Source of the DNA: BNWE01 sp964369545
GTDB lineage: Bacteria; Pseudomonadota; Alphaproteobacteria; UBA3830
Assembly: GCA_964369545.1 (NCBI GenBank)
Contig: CAYJFA010000006.1
Span: 1 to 64,000 of the forward strand
Reading direction: 5' to 3'
Length of the DNA: 64,000 bases
The notes under the pieces were generated by a model. The model had not been told where the DNA came from, did not search any database, and saw only the letters and a program-made list of their open reading frames with translations. Each line of letters begins with the position of its first letter. Within the stretch, counting starts at the first letter, position 1. Positions 27,414-35,967 of the stretch are shown here, in pieces. The translations under genes and the position numbers were made by a program.

Positions 27414-27615
27414 AAATTTACAAAAACAATTGACGAAAAAACATGTTTAATGGAAAAAACGAAGCCCTAATGAAAAAGGCAAGAAGAACTTTTAAATAGA
27501 CTATGCTTCCATATTTCCAAAAAATCAAGCTTTAATTTAGTAAATTTACAAAAACATTTTGACTATCGTTAGCAGGATACAAGGAAATTTCGATCAAAGT
27601 AATAGCTTGAAGAAA

Positions 27616-27649
27616 GAACAAAGAACCCCTGTTTTGAGGTTCTTTGTTC
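27616..27649 (-). terminator. intrinsic terminator after the GC-rich secreted gene
   Basis: A perfect 12-bp inverted repeat (27616–27627 with 27638–27649) and 10-base loop lie eight bases beyond the stop of the 27659 gene. On the minus strand the stem is followed by TTTCTTC. Confidence 0.7.
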
Positions 27650-27658
27650 AAGCGAAAA

Positions 27659-28516
27659 CTATAGGCCGCCAAATATTTTAGCTAAGGCTCTGATAGCTTT
27701 GAAAGTAAGTCCGGTAACAGCATGCTCCTCCAAAACGAGTCGTCCAAGGTGCCAACGAGCGATACGATCAACGCCGAAATCGGGATCGTGCGCAGCAGCA
27801 CCACCACCGAGTGTCGCTCTGATTGCGCCGAAGCCAGCGTGAGCCCCTCCAGCACCAGTGAAGTCAGTGAAGTAGGTTTCGATGGTGGTTCCAGCATCTA
27901 AAATATGATCTAATAAGGCGTTACGACGAGCGGCGTCCACAAGGACTCCAGCGCCATCGTGCAAGATACCGTGTGCGGCACCGGTGTGGTCTCCAGCAGC
28001 ATCGTGTTCCAACAAAGCCACGAAATCAGCGTACGACGCATCCATGTTTCTTGGGATAGCGGCACCAACGCCGTTCATCGAGGTGTTAACTCTCTGTTCG
28101 AGCGCCACGATCAACCCACGTAAGACTGCAGCGTCTCCTGGAGCCACTATGACGTCCCCATCCACGACAGCTATACCTGTCCCCAGAGCGCGAGGCCCGC
28201 CTTGCATAGTAGCGATCAGTTCAGCCGCCACTCCAACCAGTCCGTCATGGAAAGCCCGTTTTAATCCGCGCACCGCGTGTGTCGAACCACCTAACCGGGC
28301 ACCGTCAACAGCGTCGTCAGCATCGAGCAAAGGAAGTATAACAGGACACCTCACCGCGAAGTCCGCTTCTACCTGATTAGCAACAACGACTAGAGCTCGC
28401 GCGTTCACAGCCTGCAATTTCTGCTGAAGACTTCTCATTCCATTAACATCGCTAACCAAAGCAATACATGCTGCCGAAGTAGCTACAGTAAGTAAAAGAT
28501 TTCGTATCTTTGTCAT
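27659..28516 (-). CDS. GC-rich exported protein of unknown function (paralog B)
   Basis: A 285-residue protein, not recognised. Residues 1–26 form a signal peptide (NLLLTVATSAACIALVSDV). The mature part starts MRSLQQKLQAVNARAL, is rich in Ala, Gly, Asp and His, and ends TFKAIRALAKIFGGL. The composition is anomalous: the 60 bases 27781–27840 contain 40 G+C, against 24 in 26281–26340 of the neighbour gene, while the signal-peptide end is AT-normal. This fits transfer from a GC-rich source or strong local codon bias. The start follows TAGGAGATA (SD GGAGAT) on the minus strand, and a terminator lies downstream. It resembles the 26277 gene at both ends. Confidence 0.75.
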   Translation of the reverse strand: MTKIRNLLLTVATSAACIALVSDVNGMRSLQQKLQAVNARALVVVANQVEADFAVRCPVILPLLDADDAVDGARLGGSTHAVRGLKRAFHDGLVGVAAELIATMQGGPRALGTGIAVVDGDVIVAPGDAAVLRGLIVALEQRVNTSMNGVGAAIPRNMDASYADFVALLEHDAAGDHTGAAHGILHDGAGVLVDAARRNALLDHILDAGTTIETYFTDFTGAGGAHAGFGAIRATLGGGAAAHDPDFGVDRIARWHLGRLVLEEHAVTGLTFKAIRALAKIFGGL

Positions 28517-28606
28517 TATCTATCTCCTAATTGTGAATAATTAGATTATAAGATAGAAAACGATTGAGGTCAAGTCTTTTTGCTTTTTTTTATGTGTTTT
28601 TGTAGG

Positions 28607-28723
28607 TTAAGCAAGAAGAAAGGCATTTCGTTTACCATTCAGTATAACAATAGCATTAGTCGCGCGGTTTTCGTCGATCTTAGTGTAAGCAGAGAGCGAT
28701 GGAGCTTGCGACAACCAACTAAA
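28607..28723 (-). other. open stretch without start, possible gene remnant
   Basis: A 38-codon open stretch bounded by stops and lacking an ATG. It includes TKIDENRATNAIVILNGKR and looks protein-like. It sits in the 291-base gap between the GC-rich secreted gene and the outer-membrane gene. It may be the end of a decayed gene; the family is not recognised. Confidence 0.25.
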
Positions 28724-28807
28724 TCATACTAACTTACGACCATGAATAATCAGCGTTAGTTCAAGAAAGCAAAACGATTATATGTCTAGCTCCAAATCGC
28801 GGTAGGT

Positions 28808-29788
28808 CTAGATTGGTAAGTGATAGGTGGCCAGCATTCGAATAGCGTATCCTTTTACTTTGTGAGTTGCCGCATAGTGGTAGTCACCTGGCTCATCTTT
28901 AATTAAGCCATCTTTTTCTGTTTTAAATCTATAATCATAGTCAATTCTCAGACCTAATAAACCAACCTTCGTTTCTATTCCTAGGCCCAAAATTGGAGTG
29001 ATTCTAGTCATTTTGAAATTATCCACAGTGTAACCTTGGAAATCGGTTGTGTCTTTGTACTCAGAAGAGACTCTACTCATCCCTATTTTTGTAAAGAACA
29101 AGGTGTGTAGCGCATCACAGTAACCGCCGAAGCGCAGCGCCAAGGTCGGGACCACGCCGTCGGTTTTGGTCTGGGTTGTTAACGGAATGGCATTTCTTGT
29201 ATTGCTGTTTTTGGAGGTGGTATTGCCTGAAATATCAACTAAAACTTCTCCTCCAGCATAAAAGTTGCCAGTCACAAACGTACCCCAACCTAAACCCAAA
29301 GAGCCACCCATTTTAGAAGGTTTTACGTTGGCTGTGTCAAATCTTTGATAGTTTCCAGCGTTGTCTTCTAAAAATTCCGAAGTGGCAGTGGTGTGCGTAT
29401 AATTGATGCCGGCAGCTACATAAAAATTTTCCAAAGCTTCCTTTCCGGTTTTTTCGTATGTGTCAGCATCTGCGGTTTCTCTAAACTCTTTTTTATCGGC
29501 AGCTGCGATGGATTCATTCTTATCTGAATCAAAGAACCAGCTGCTTCCTTCAGCTTCGTCTGACGTCGAGGCAATAGTCTTGGAACCGTTGGCAACCGAT
29601 GACTTGACGGTTGATTTTGCGGTTTGTTTAGCGACAGCAGGCTTGGCCTCAGTTTTGCTAGAATCAAACATCCATCCGCCGTCTTTAGTTGCTTCAGTTG
29701 CAGATCCGGAACTATAATCAAACGCTGATAACTCGAAAATTCCTAAGGCGAATAAAGCGGCGCAGTTTGTAATAATAATCTTTTTCAC
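28808..29788 (-). CDS. outer-membrane beta-barrel protein with N-terminal repeats
   Basis: A 326-residue protein. Residues 1–22 form a signal peptide (MKKIIITNCAALFALGIFELSA). A charged low-complexity region follows with two copies of a GGWMFDSSKTE / SSWFFDSDKNE unit. A porin/Omp25-like barrel comes next (FYVAAGINYTHT, GGSLGLGWGTFVTGNFYAGGE, LGLRIDYDYRF), ending in alternating aromatic strands. GTG at 29788 is chosen because GGAG lies six bases upstream; ATG codons at 29794, 29800 and 29818 are in frame but poorly spaced or too long. Likely a surface porin or adhesin-like barrel. Confidence 0.75.
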   Translation of the reverse strand: MKKIIITNCAALFALGIFELSAFDYSSGSATEATKDGGWMFDSSKTEAKPAVAKQTAKSTVKSSVANGSKTIASTSDEAEGSSWFFDSDKNESIAAADKKEFRETADADTYEKTGKEALENFYVAAGINYTHTTATSEFLEDNAGNYQRFDTANVKPSKMGGSLGLGWGTFVTGNFYAGGEVLVDISGNTTSKNSNTRNAIPLTTQTKTDGVVPTLALRFGGYCDALHTLFFTKIGMSRVSSEYKDTTDFQGYTVDNFKMTRITPILGLGIETKVGLLGLRIDYDYRFKTEKDGLIKDEPGDYHYAATHKVKGYAIRMLATYHLPI

Positions 29789-29854
29789 ACTCATCTCCAT
29801 AGTAGTATTTCTAAACATCCTATCTGATTTTTAAAATCGGCGCAACTATTTCTA

Positions 29855-29929
29855 TGGCTGGGGTGGTAGGATTCGAACCCACGAATGGCGGGATCAAAAC
29901 CCGCTGCCTTACCACTTGGCTACACCCCA
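29855..29929 (-). tRNA. tRNA-Gln (UUG)
   Basis: Minus-strand cloverleaf TGGGGTG…CACCCCAGCCA with anticodon loop TTTTGAT (anticodon TTG), T-loop GTTCGAATC and encoded CCA. The U1–A72 closing pair is typical of tRNA-Gln. Confidence 0.95.
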
Positions 29930-30139
29930 ATTTATGGTTTCATGATAAAAATACTCTCATTTTGAATATTTTCGATCAGATATTACACTATGAGTTCCAT
30001 AAATTCCAGTCCTAATTTATATTGTAATAATTCAGTGTTTGCATATACTTTAACCGAGGGGTGTGACTTTATAGTCACGAAATTTTTATATAGCCGTCGT
30101 CTTTTTGAGTAAGATAACAAGAGATTATGAGGAATCATT

Positions 30140-30820
30140 ATGAAGATAGGAATAATCGGCATCACCGGTAGAATTGGAAAAGTTTTGGTTGATTTGATTG
30201 AAGCAGATCCTGTGTTGACGTTGTCAGGCGGGGTTTCCAGTAAAAATAATCGCGCGGATTTCGAAAGTCTCGCGGAAAATAGTGATGTTTTGGTAGATTT
30301 TTCCTGTCCTGCGGCATCAGTTATCGCCGCTGAAATCGCGAAATCGATCAAAATTCCGTTTGTGTGCGGAACGACAGGTCTGCCAGAAGATTTTTTCCAG
30401 AAACTCAAGGAGTTTTCGGATGATATTCCGGTGCTGTATGCTAGTAATTTCAGTCTCGGTGTGCAGCTGATGGCGATGCTTTTGGAAAAATGCGGAAAAA
30501 TTCTTGATTATTACGATGTGAGCATCATCGATAAACATCACAGCCGGAAAAAAGACGCTCCGTCGGGGACGGCACTGTTTTTGTCGAAAAAGCTAAAAAA
30601 GCAACCTCAAGTTGTATCTATAAGGGCAGGAAATGTGTTTGGCGATCATATCTGTGATTTTACCGGTGAGGATGAGATGCTATCCATCTCACATCGGGCA
30701 TTCAACAGGAATATTTTCGCTAAGGGTGCGTTGCTGTGTGCTAAGTGGATCGTGGGAAAGGCGCCGGGAATGTACTCTATGCAGGATTGTGTGAAAATGC
30801 AGGATTGCGATGATTTATAA
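30140..30820 (+). CDS. dapB: 4-hydroxy-tetrahydrodipicolinate reductase
   Basis: Second committed step of the lysine/diaminopimelate branch: reduces HTPA to tetrahydrodipicolinate with NAD(P)H. The 226-residue protein has GIIGITGRIGK at the nucleotide site, CGTTG, ASNFSLGVQL, and the signature IIDKHHSRKKDAPSGTA with catalytic His and Lys. At the short end of the DapB range. It overlaps nth by 11 bases. Confidence 0.95.
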   Translation: MKIGIIGITGRIGKVLVDLIEADPVLTLSGGVSSKNNRADFESLAENSDVLVDFSCPAASVIAAEIAKSIKIPFVCGTTGLPEDFFQKLKEFSDDIPVLYASNFSLGVQLMAMLLEKCGKILDYYDVSIIDKHHSRKKDAPSGTALFLSKKLKKQPQVVSIRAGNVFGDHICDFTGEDEMLSISHRAFNRNIFAKGALLCAKWIVGKAPGMYSMQDCVKMQDCDDL

Positions 30821-31484
30821 AGAAAAACCGCAAGCAAGGATACGCGAAATCTGCAGAAGATTGTTAAATTCCTGTCCGAATCCGAAAACTGAGCTGAGCT
30901 ATATTTCGCATTATACATTTCTAGTCGCGGTTGTACTGTCGGCGCAGTCGACAGATGTGCAGGTAAATAAAGTTACAACGGAATTATTCAAGAAATATCG
31001 AACGATAGACGATATTTTAAAGCTTGGATTGAGTGGGCTGCAGGAAAATATAAAATCCATCGGGCTGTATAAAAATAAAGCGAATAATATAATCGCACTG
31101 AGTGAAATCTTGAAGGAAAAATATAGTGGTGCTGTGCCGAGAAACAGGGAGGATCTTGAAAAACTTCCTGGAGTGGGGCGCAAGACAGCGAATGTCGTTT
31201 TGAATAGCCTATTTGGCGAAAGTGTGATCGCGGTGGATACACACGTGTTTCGTGTCAGTCGAAGGCTTGGACTTTCTGATGGCAGTAATCCACATAAGGT
31301 TGAGAAAGATTTGGAAAAAATCATTCCTGCTAAATATAAGAAGTACATAGGAAATCTGCTGGTGCTTCATGGCAGATATGTCTGCAAAGCGAAGAAGCCG
31401 AACTGCGGAAAATGCGTGCTAAACGACCTGTGTAAAAGCGAGGATAATTACGTGCGTCAAGGCTGTGAGCCTAAATATTGTTAG
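30810..31484 (+). CDS. nth: endonuclease III
   Basis: Base-excision repair glycosylase/AP lyase for oxidised pyrimidines. The 224-residue protein has the helix-hairpin-helix LEKLPGVGRKTANVVL with catalytic Lys, the catalytic Asp in AVDTHVFRVSRRLGL, and a C-terminal four-cysteine 4Fe–4S site (CKAKKPNCGKCVLNDLC). Its start lies inside dapB. Confidence 0.95.
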   Translation: MIYKEKPQARIREICRRLLNSCPNPKTELSYISHYTFLVAVVLSAQSTDVQVNKVTTELFKKYRTIDDILKLGLSGLQENIKSIGLYKNKANNIIALSEILKEKYSGAVPRNREDLEKLPGVGRKTANVVLNSLFGESVIAVDTHVFRVSRRLGLSDGSNPHKVEKDLEKIIPAKYKKYIGNLLVLHGRYVCKAKKPNCGKCVLNDLCKSEDNYVRQGCEPKYC

Positions 31485-31927
31485 CTGCTGTTTTTCCAGG
31501 ATCTGAAACGAGGACGTTGTCGATTTAATTGAGATTATATCTTTTATATGTGTATGGAAGTAATATATTAATCAGTAATGTAAAAATTCTTATGGAAAAG
31601 TAGAAAATATCTATTTATCAACTCGCAGAAAAAGATAATATTTCTCATAATGCAGCTGTTAGAGTATGAAACTCACTAAGAATCCGTTTGCATGAAGTTC
31701 TTTTCCTCAATTTATTTTGTCAGAATCATCTCTCATATATTCATGTACAGCAGAGTACACTTCGGTATTTGCGCTAATTCTTCGTAATTCTTGAGTAGAA
31801 TATTTTTTATGCAAACAGGTTTTATGTCTCGAAAAATGTTATTAGGAGCTCTCGCTAAGACGGCAGAAGTTTTGCATCACTCATCAAAACAGCCATTTCG
31901 GCTGATTATTAAAGAAAAAGATAGTTT
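31485..31927. other. 443-base gap between nth and phaZ
   Basis: No recognised gene. A small plus-strand frame (31809–31967, 52 codons, MSRKMLLGALAKTAEVLHHS from an internal ATG) runs into the antisense of phaZ and has no clear ribosome-binding site. The rest is AT-rich and stop-filled, so it probably holds decayed sequence. Confidence 0.4.
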
Positions 31928-33190
31928 CTATATCATTTTTTTACTGGTGATACTTTTCCTTTTGTAAGTTCCGATTTCATAGTCAAATTTTCTTATAAAA
32001 TCTTCAATTTTTGCAGCGACGATTGATCTCCATTTGCTTCCGGAAAACACACCGTAATGACCAACTCCTGGCTGTAAATGATGTCCATGCATTTCTTGTG
32101 GTAAGTTTCTACATAATGCATGTGCAGCAAAGCTTTGGCCGGGAGCGGAGATATCATCTTTTTCTCCCTCGATAGTCAATAAAGCGCAATTTCTGATTGT
32201 GTTAAGGTCGATTGTTTGCCCTTTATACTTCATTATTCCTCGTGGCAATTCATATGTTTGGAAGATTTTTTCGATGGTTTCAAGAAAATATACATCATCC
32301 ATATCTAATACCGACAAATACTCATCGTAGAATGTAGCATGTTTTTCTATGCCTGACTTATTATTGTAAATTTTGTCTTCTAAAAATTGTATATGAGCTT
32401 TATAGTGCGCGTCGGGATTCATATTTATGAATGCGGTTAGTTGTACAAATCCCGGATAGACCCTTCTTCCAGCTCCGATATGTCCTTGAGGAACATAAGT
32501 TAAAAAGTTTTTTTCAAACCATTCTAAGGAATGCGATTCAGCCAACTCGTTTACTTGAGTTTTCTTAGCTCTTGGATCGATTGGACCTCCCATAGGAATA
32601 ATGGTTGCCGGAGCACAGGGATCGTGTGCCTCATCCATAACTGCTGCGAGAGCCATGATTTGTACAGCCGGCTGACATACTGCCATAACGTGCGTATTGG
32701 GTCCGATATAATGCATGAAATCGATTAAGTATGTTAAATAGTTATCAAGGTTAAAACTTCCCGCGGAAAGAGGTACATCTCTTACTGTTTTCCAATCAGT
32801 AATATAGACATCTTGTTTCTGTACCATCCTTTTTACGGTATCTCTTAATAAAGTGGCAAAGTGTCCGGAAACAGGTGCTATTATTAAAACTTTTGGCTCA
32901 TTCTGTTGATTTTCTTTCGAGAATTTTATTAGGTCGCAAAAGTCTTTTTTCATGACAGTTGTTTGGTAGATTTTTACGGCTTCTCCATTGATATCAACAG
33001 AATCAATGTTGAATTCAGGTTTTTTTATGTATCTTGTTGAACGCTCGTACATATCAGAAAGACCTTCAGCGAATCGCCCAATACCGCTATTCAATGCATG
33101 CGGATGCGTTCTCATAAAAGATCTGAATGTGTGCGCGAGTTTTCTCATTGGTTGTAAAAAATAAGCAGCTGAATCATAAAGTTCATACAT
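31928..33190 (-). CDS. phaZ: intracellular polyhydroxybutyrate depolymerase
   Basis: Degrades stored PHB granules to 3-hydroxybutyrate. A 420-residue alpha/beta-hydrolase of the intracellular (PhaZ1) type, with a Cys nucleophile in VMAVCQPAVQ (Cys172), IPMGGPIDPRA, LLTIEGEKDDISAPGQ (acid region) and QPGVGHYGVFSGSKWR (catalytic His). With phaB in the window this indicates a PHB cycle; phaC and phaA are not visible here. It is divergent from mlaA across a 239-base gap. Confidence 0.93.
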   Translation of the reverse strand: MYELYDSAAYFLQPMRKLAHTFRSFMRTHPHALNSGIGRFAEGLSDMYERSTRYIKKPEFNIDSVDINGEAVKIYQTTVMKKDFCDLIKFSKENQQNEPKVLIIAPVSGHFATLLRDTVKRMVQKQDVYITDWKTVRDVPLSAGSFNLDNYLTYLIDFMHYIGPNTHVMAVCQPAVQIMALAAVMDEAHDPCAPATIIPMGGPIDPRAKKTQVNELAESHSLEWFEKNFLTYVPQGHIGAGRRVYPGFVQLTAFINMNPDAHYKAHIQFLEDKIYNNKSGIEKHATFYDEYLSVLDMDDVYFLETIEKIFQTYELPRGIMKYKGQTIDLNTIRNCALLTIEGEKDDISAPGQSFAAHALCRNLPQEMHGHHLQPGVGHYGVFSGSKWRSIVAAKIEDFIRKFDYEIGTYKRKSITSKKMI

Positions 33191-33429
33191 TGTTAGTACC
33201 TTTAGGTTATAGAGTAGAATGTTTTTTGTTATTATGTCTAAAAAATGTTAATTAATGTTTAATTAACGTTGGTTTTTTATAAAATTGGGATTTTTTACAA
33301 TTTTGAACTGATATTTTTGGGGAATTGTTTACTTTTTTTATATATAGTACATTTTACGCAGTGAAGGTTATTTTAAAAAGTTAAAATAATTTAAAGTAGA
33401 CTGCTTTAAGATTTGTCAGATTTTTTATT

Positions 33430-34125
33430 ATGAAAAAAAAGTTTTTGTTGTTATTAGCGCTAACCTCCTGCGCATCAGAACCTGAAAAGATCGATCCTCA
33501 TGCTGAGTTTAACAGAGATATGTTAAGGTTGAATCTTGCGCTTGATAAAAATGTGCTTCGACCTGCCGCTATGGCATATAAAGAAAGTACTGCCGATGGT
33601 GTAAGAGATTCTATCTCAAATGCTTTGAGTAATATAAAAGAACCGTATTTTTTTCTGAATTACTTATTTGCCGGTGATGCAGAGCATGCTACCAATTCTT
33701 TATTCAGATTTGTCATAAACTCTACGCTCGGGCTTTTCGGACTTTTTGACGTTGGTAGCGAGATAGGGCTGGAAAAAGCAGAGACATCCTATAAGGATAC
33801 ATTACGTACATTAGAAGTGCCGACAGGCGATTACATTGTTTTACCAGTTTTCGGATTTTCTTCTACAAGAGATACGATAGCTGAGCCTGTTTCTTGGTTT
33901 GCAGATCCCGTAAGTTATGTTATTGGATTCCCGTATATGTTGGCAAAAGCTGCCTTGCACGCGATAAGCGATCGAGCGGAAAATTCAGAAAGTATCGATA
34001 GAATGATTCGAGATTCGATGGATTTATACTCTTCCACGAAAAATATGTATTTTCAAAAATATGGCGTGAAATCATCCAAAGATGCTGGAGCTGAATTTAG
34101 CGATTCTCCAAATCCAGATGATTAA
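33430..34125 (+). CDS. mlaA: MlaA, outer-membrane lipid-asymmetry lipoprotein
   Basis: Removes phospholipid from the outer leaflet of the outer membrane and passes it to the Mla system. The 231-residue protein begins with a lipobox LTSC (Cys14), then FNRDMLRLNLALDKNVLRP, NALSNIKEPYFFLNYLF, RFVINSTLGLFGLFDVGSE, and PVFGFSSTRDTIAEP, all MlaA blocks. It stands alone; mlaD is 12 kb to the left. Confidence 0.93.
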   Translation: MKKKFLLLLALTSCASEPEKIDPHAEFNRDMLRLNLALDKNVLRPAAMAYKESTADGVRDSISNALSNIKEPYFFLNYLFAGDAEHATNSLFRFVINSTLGLFGLFDVGSEIGLEKAETSYKDTLRTLEVPTGDYIVLPVFGFSSTRDTIAEPVSWFADPVSYVIGFPYMLAKAALHAISDRAENSESIDRMIRDSMDLYSSTKNMYFQKYGVKSSKDAGAEFSDSPNPDD

Positions 34126-34214
34126 GAGCTCATTTGTATGCAAAACATTTTGTTCAAGAATGAGGAAGAATCAGCGTTACTTTATTATTTAATTTTAAAT
34201 TGAGAATATCAATA

Positions 34215-34290
34215 TGGTGGGCCCGGTAAGATTCGAACTTACGACTACTCCGTTATGAGCGGAGGGCTCTAACCGCTGAACTACAGGCCC
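34215..34290 (-). tRNA. tRNA with CAU anticodon, probably Ile2 (lysidine type)
   Basis: Minus-strand cloverleaf GGGCCTG…CGGGCCCACCA with anticodon loop CTCATAA (anticodon CAT) and encoded CCA. The short D-loop (AGCGGTTAGAGC) resembles tRNA-Ile(CAU), read as AUA after lysidine modification, more than elongator or initiator Met. The isotype remains uncertain. Confidence 0.85.
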
Positions 34291-34384
34291 ACGGACTCTA
34301 AGATACATTTTTATAAAAATAAGTCAAGATCTTAGTTGCCATTCGATGATTTGAAAATTAAACTGAGTTGTTTTTGATAATGAA

Positions 34385-35122
34385 ATGAAGATTATGGAAA
34401 AAAATCACGTTATACAATCTTATGGACGAAAAAGAGCTAGGGGATTGAGTGCATCTCAGAAGGCAAGTTTAAGGGATTTATATAAAGTATACGGCATTCA
34501 ACTGCCGGAGTCGTTACATAAAGAATCTTTTCCGAAAAATATCGATTCAGTATCGGAAAATCAAATTAATCCGCAGTCTTTTTTCAGCAATAATTTAAAA
34601 AACATCATTTTCGAAATTGGTTTTGGTCATGGAGAGCATTTAATTAATAACGCGTCTCAAAAAACAGGCTATGGATTTATTGGATGTGAGCCATTTGAAA
34701 ATGGTGTTGCCAATGTGCTAAAGAAAATCTCTGAAAATCAGCTTGAAAATGTCAAAGTTTATAAGGGTGATGCTAGGTTTTTGTTGGATCTATTTGTAGA
34801 TGAGTCTATCTGCAGGTTTTATGTACTTTTTCCGGATCCTTGGACAAAGAAAAGACATTACAAAAGAAGGTTATTATCTGAAGATTTTATAAAAACTATG
34901 CGAAAAAAGCTTGCTTATGGAGGAGATATTGTTATTGCTACGGATTCAGAGAGTTATATGTCTTATATTTTAGAAAATATACAAAAAAATCCAGAGATTG
35001 AATTATTTAACTCTGCTTTCAGCTATCTTTCCCAAAAACCATCTTGTTTTCTATCGACTAGATATGAACAAAAAGCTTTGTCAAAAGGTAAAGGTACATA
35101 CTATTTGCGATTTAAGAAGTAA
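34385..35122 (+). CDS. trmB: tRNA (guanine-46-N7)-methyltransferase
   Basis: Adds m7G46 in tRNA variable loops. The 245-residue protein has EIGFGHGEHLI (SAM loop), FIGCEPFENGVANVL, and RFYVLFPDPWTKKRHYKRRL, the TrmB signature with the catalytic Asp. ATG 34385 and ATG 34394 are both possible starts. It stands just after the tRNA(CAU) gene, read the other way. Confidence 0.94.
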   Translation: MKIMEKNHVIQSYGRKRARGLSASQKASLRDLYKVYGIQLPESLHKESFPKNIDSVSENQINPQSFFSNNLKNIIFEIGFGHGEHLINNASQKTGYGFIGCEPFENGVANVLKKISENQLENVKVYKGDARFLLDLFVDESICRFYVLFPDPWTKKRHYKRRLLSEDFIKTMRKKLAYGGDIVIATDSESYMSYILENIQKNPEIELFNSAFSYLSQKPSCFLSTRYEQKALSKGKGTYYLRFKK

Positions 35123-35124
35123 TC

Positions 35125-35967
35125 TTATTTTTGAAATACTATTGTCTTCCAATCGTTCAGATTGTATGTATGCTTGATTGACAGTCCAAGTGCCATATAT
35201 TTTTCAAGTACGCTGGAATCAGTGGAATTAAATCCTGATAAAATCAAAATACCATCATTATTTAATGATTTCATAATGTTATCAGAAATTGATACCAAAG
35301 GTTCTGATAGAATATTAGATACAATAAAATCGTATTTGTTGATGGAAAATTCGCATGAGTGATTTTGAAATACATTTACCCGGTGACTCACTCTGTTTAT
35401 ATCGATATTTTCAAGCGATATTTTTACTGCTTCCGCGTCGATATCGCAGGATGTTACATTTTTTGCACCAAGTTTTGCTAAAGCTATACTCAGAATACAA
35501 GATCCACAGCCTATGTCTAAAACATTTTTATGTTTTTTGTGATCGAAATATGTTTGACACGCAAGAAGGCATCTATTGGTCGAAGGATGTTCTCCGGTGC
35601 CGAATGCCGTAGCAGCGGCAATTTCTATACCAATTTTATCTTTAGGCATAGCGCTTATTCTCAAGTGAGGCCCATATATATAAAATTCTCCGACGATAAT
35701 TGGTTTGAAATTTTCGAAGCATTTTCTAAGCCAATTGGTTTCTTTTATTCCTTCGATATCGATTAACGAGGGGCTATATTCTTTTAAAGGGATTAAAATA
35801 TCAGATTCTTCTATATACCTGTCTGAAAGTACCTCTACAAACCATTTCTCATTTTTTTCTACGCAGGAAACCGACATATGATTTTTTTCAAATAACAGAT
35901 CCATAGCTTCAAAGGCATCTCCTATAGAGAATGCTCCTACTGTATATTTGAAAATCCTGCTGCTCAT
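35125..35967 (-). CDS. prmA: ribosomal protein L11 methyltransferase
   Basis: Methylates ribosomal protein L11. The 280-residue protein has the N-terminal substrate-binding domain, EIAAATAFGTGEHPSTNRC, the SAM motif VLDIGCGSCILSIALAKLGA, and FIVSNILSEPLV (catalytic region). The ATG overlaps the infC stop (ATGA), an unusual neighbour; infC normally precedes rpmI and rplT. Confidence 0.94.
   Translation of the reverse strand: MSSRIFKYTVGAFSIGDAFEAMDLLFEKNHMSVSCVEKNEKWFVEVLSDRYIEESDILIPLKEYSPSLIDIEGIKETNWLRKCFENFKPIIVGEFYIYGPHLRISAMPKDKIGIEIAAATAFGTGEHPSTNRCLLACQTYFDHKKHKNVLDIGCGSCILSIALAKLGAKNVTSCDIDAEAVKISLENIDINRVSHRVNVFQNHSCEFSINKYDFIVSNILSEPLVSISDNIMKSLNNDGILILSGFNSTDSSVLEKYMALGLSIKHTYNLNDWKTIVFQK

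Noticed and set aside
27984..28376. Plus-strand ORF of 130 residues opposite the GC-rich gene
   Set aside because: High G+C leaves few stops on the opposite strand; the signal peptide, ribosome-binding site and terminator belong to the minus-strand gene.
29983..30139. Minus-strand frame upstream of dapB (ends in YKLGLEFMELIV)
   Set aside because: Protein-like in places, but no ribosome-binding site; it covers the dapB promoter and start region. Kept as doubtful only.
30911..31348. Minus-strand ORF of 145 residues inside nth
   Set aside because: Antisense to the clear endonuclease III gene.
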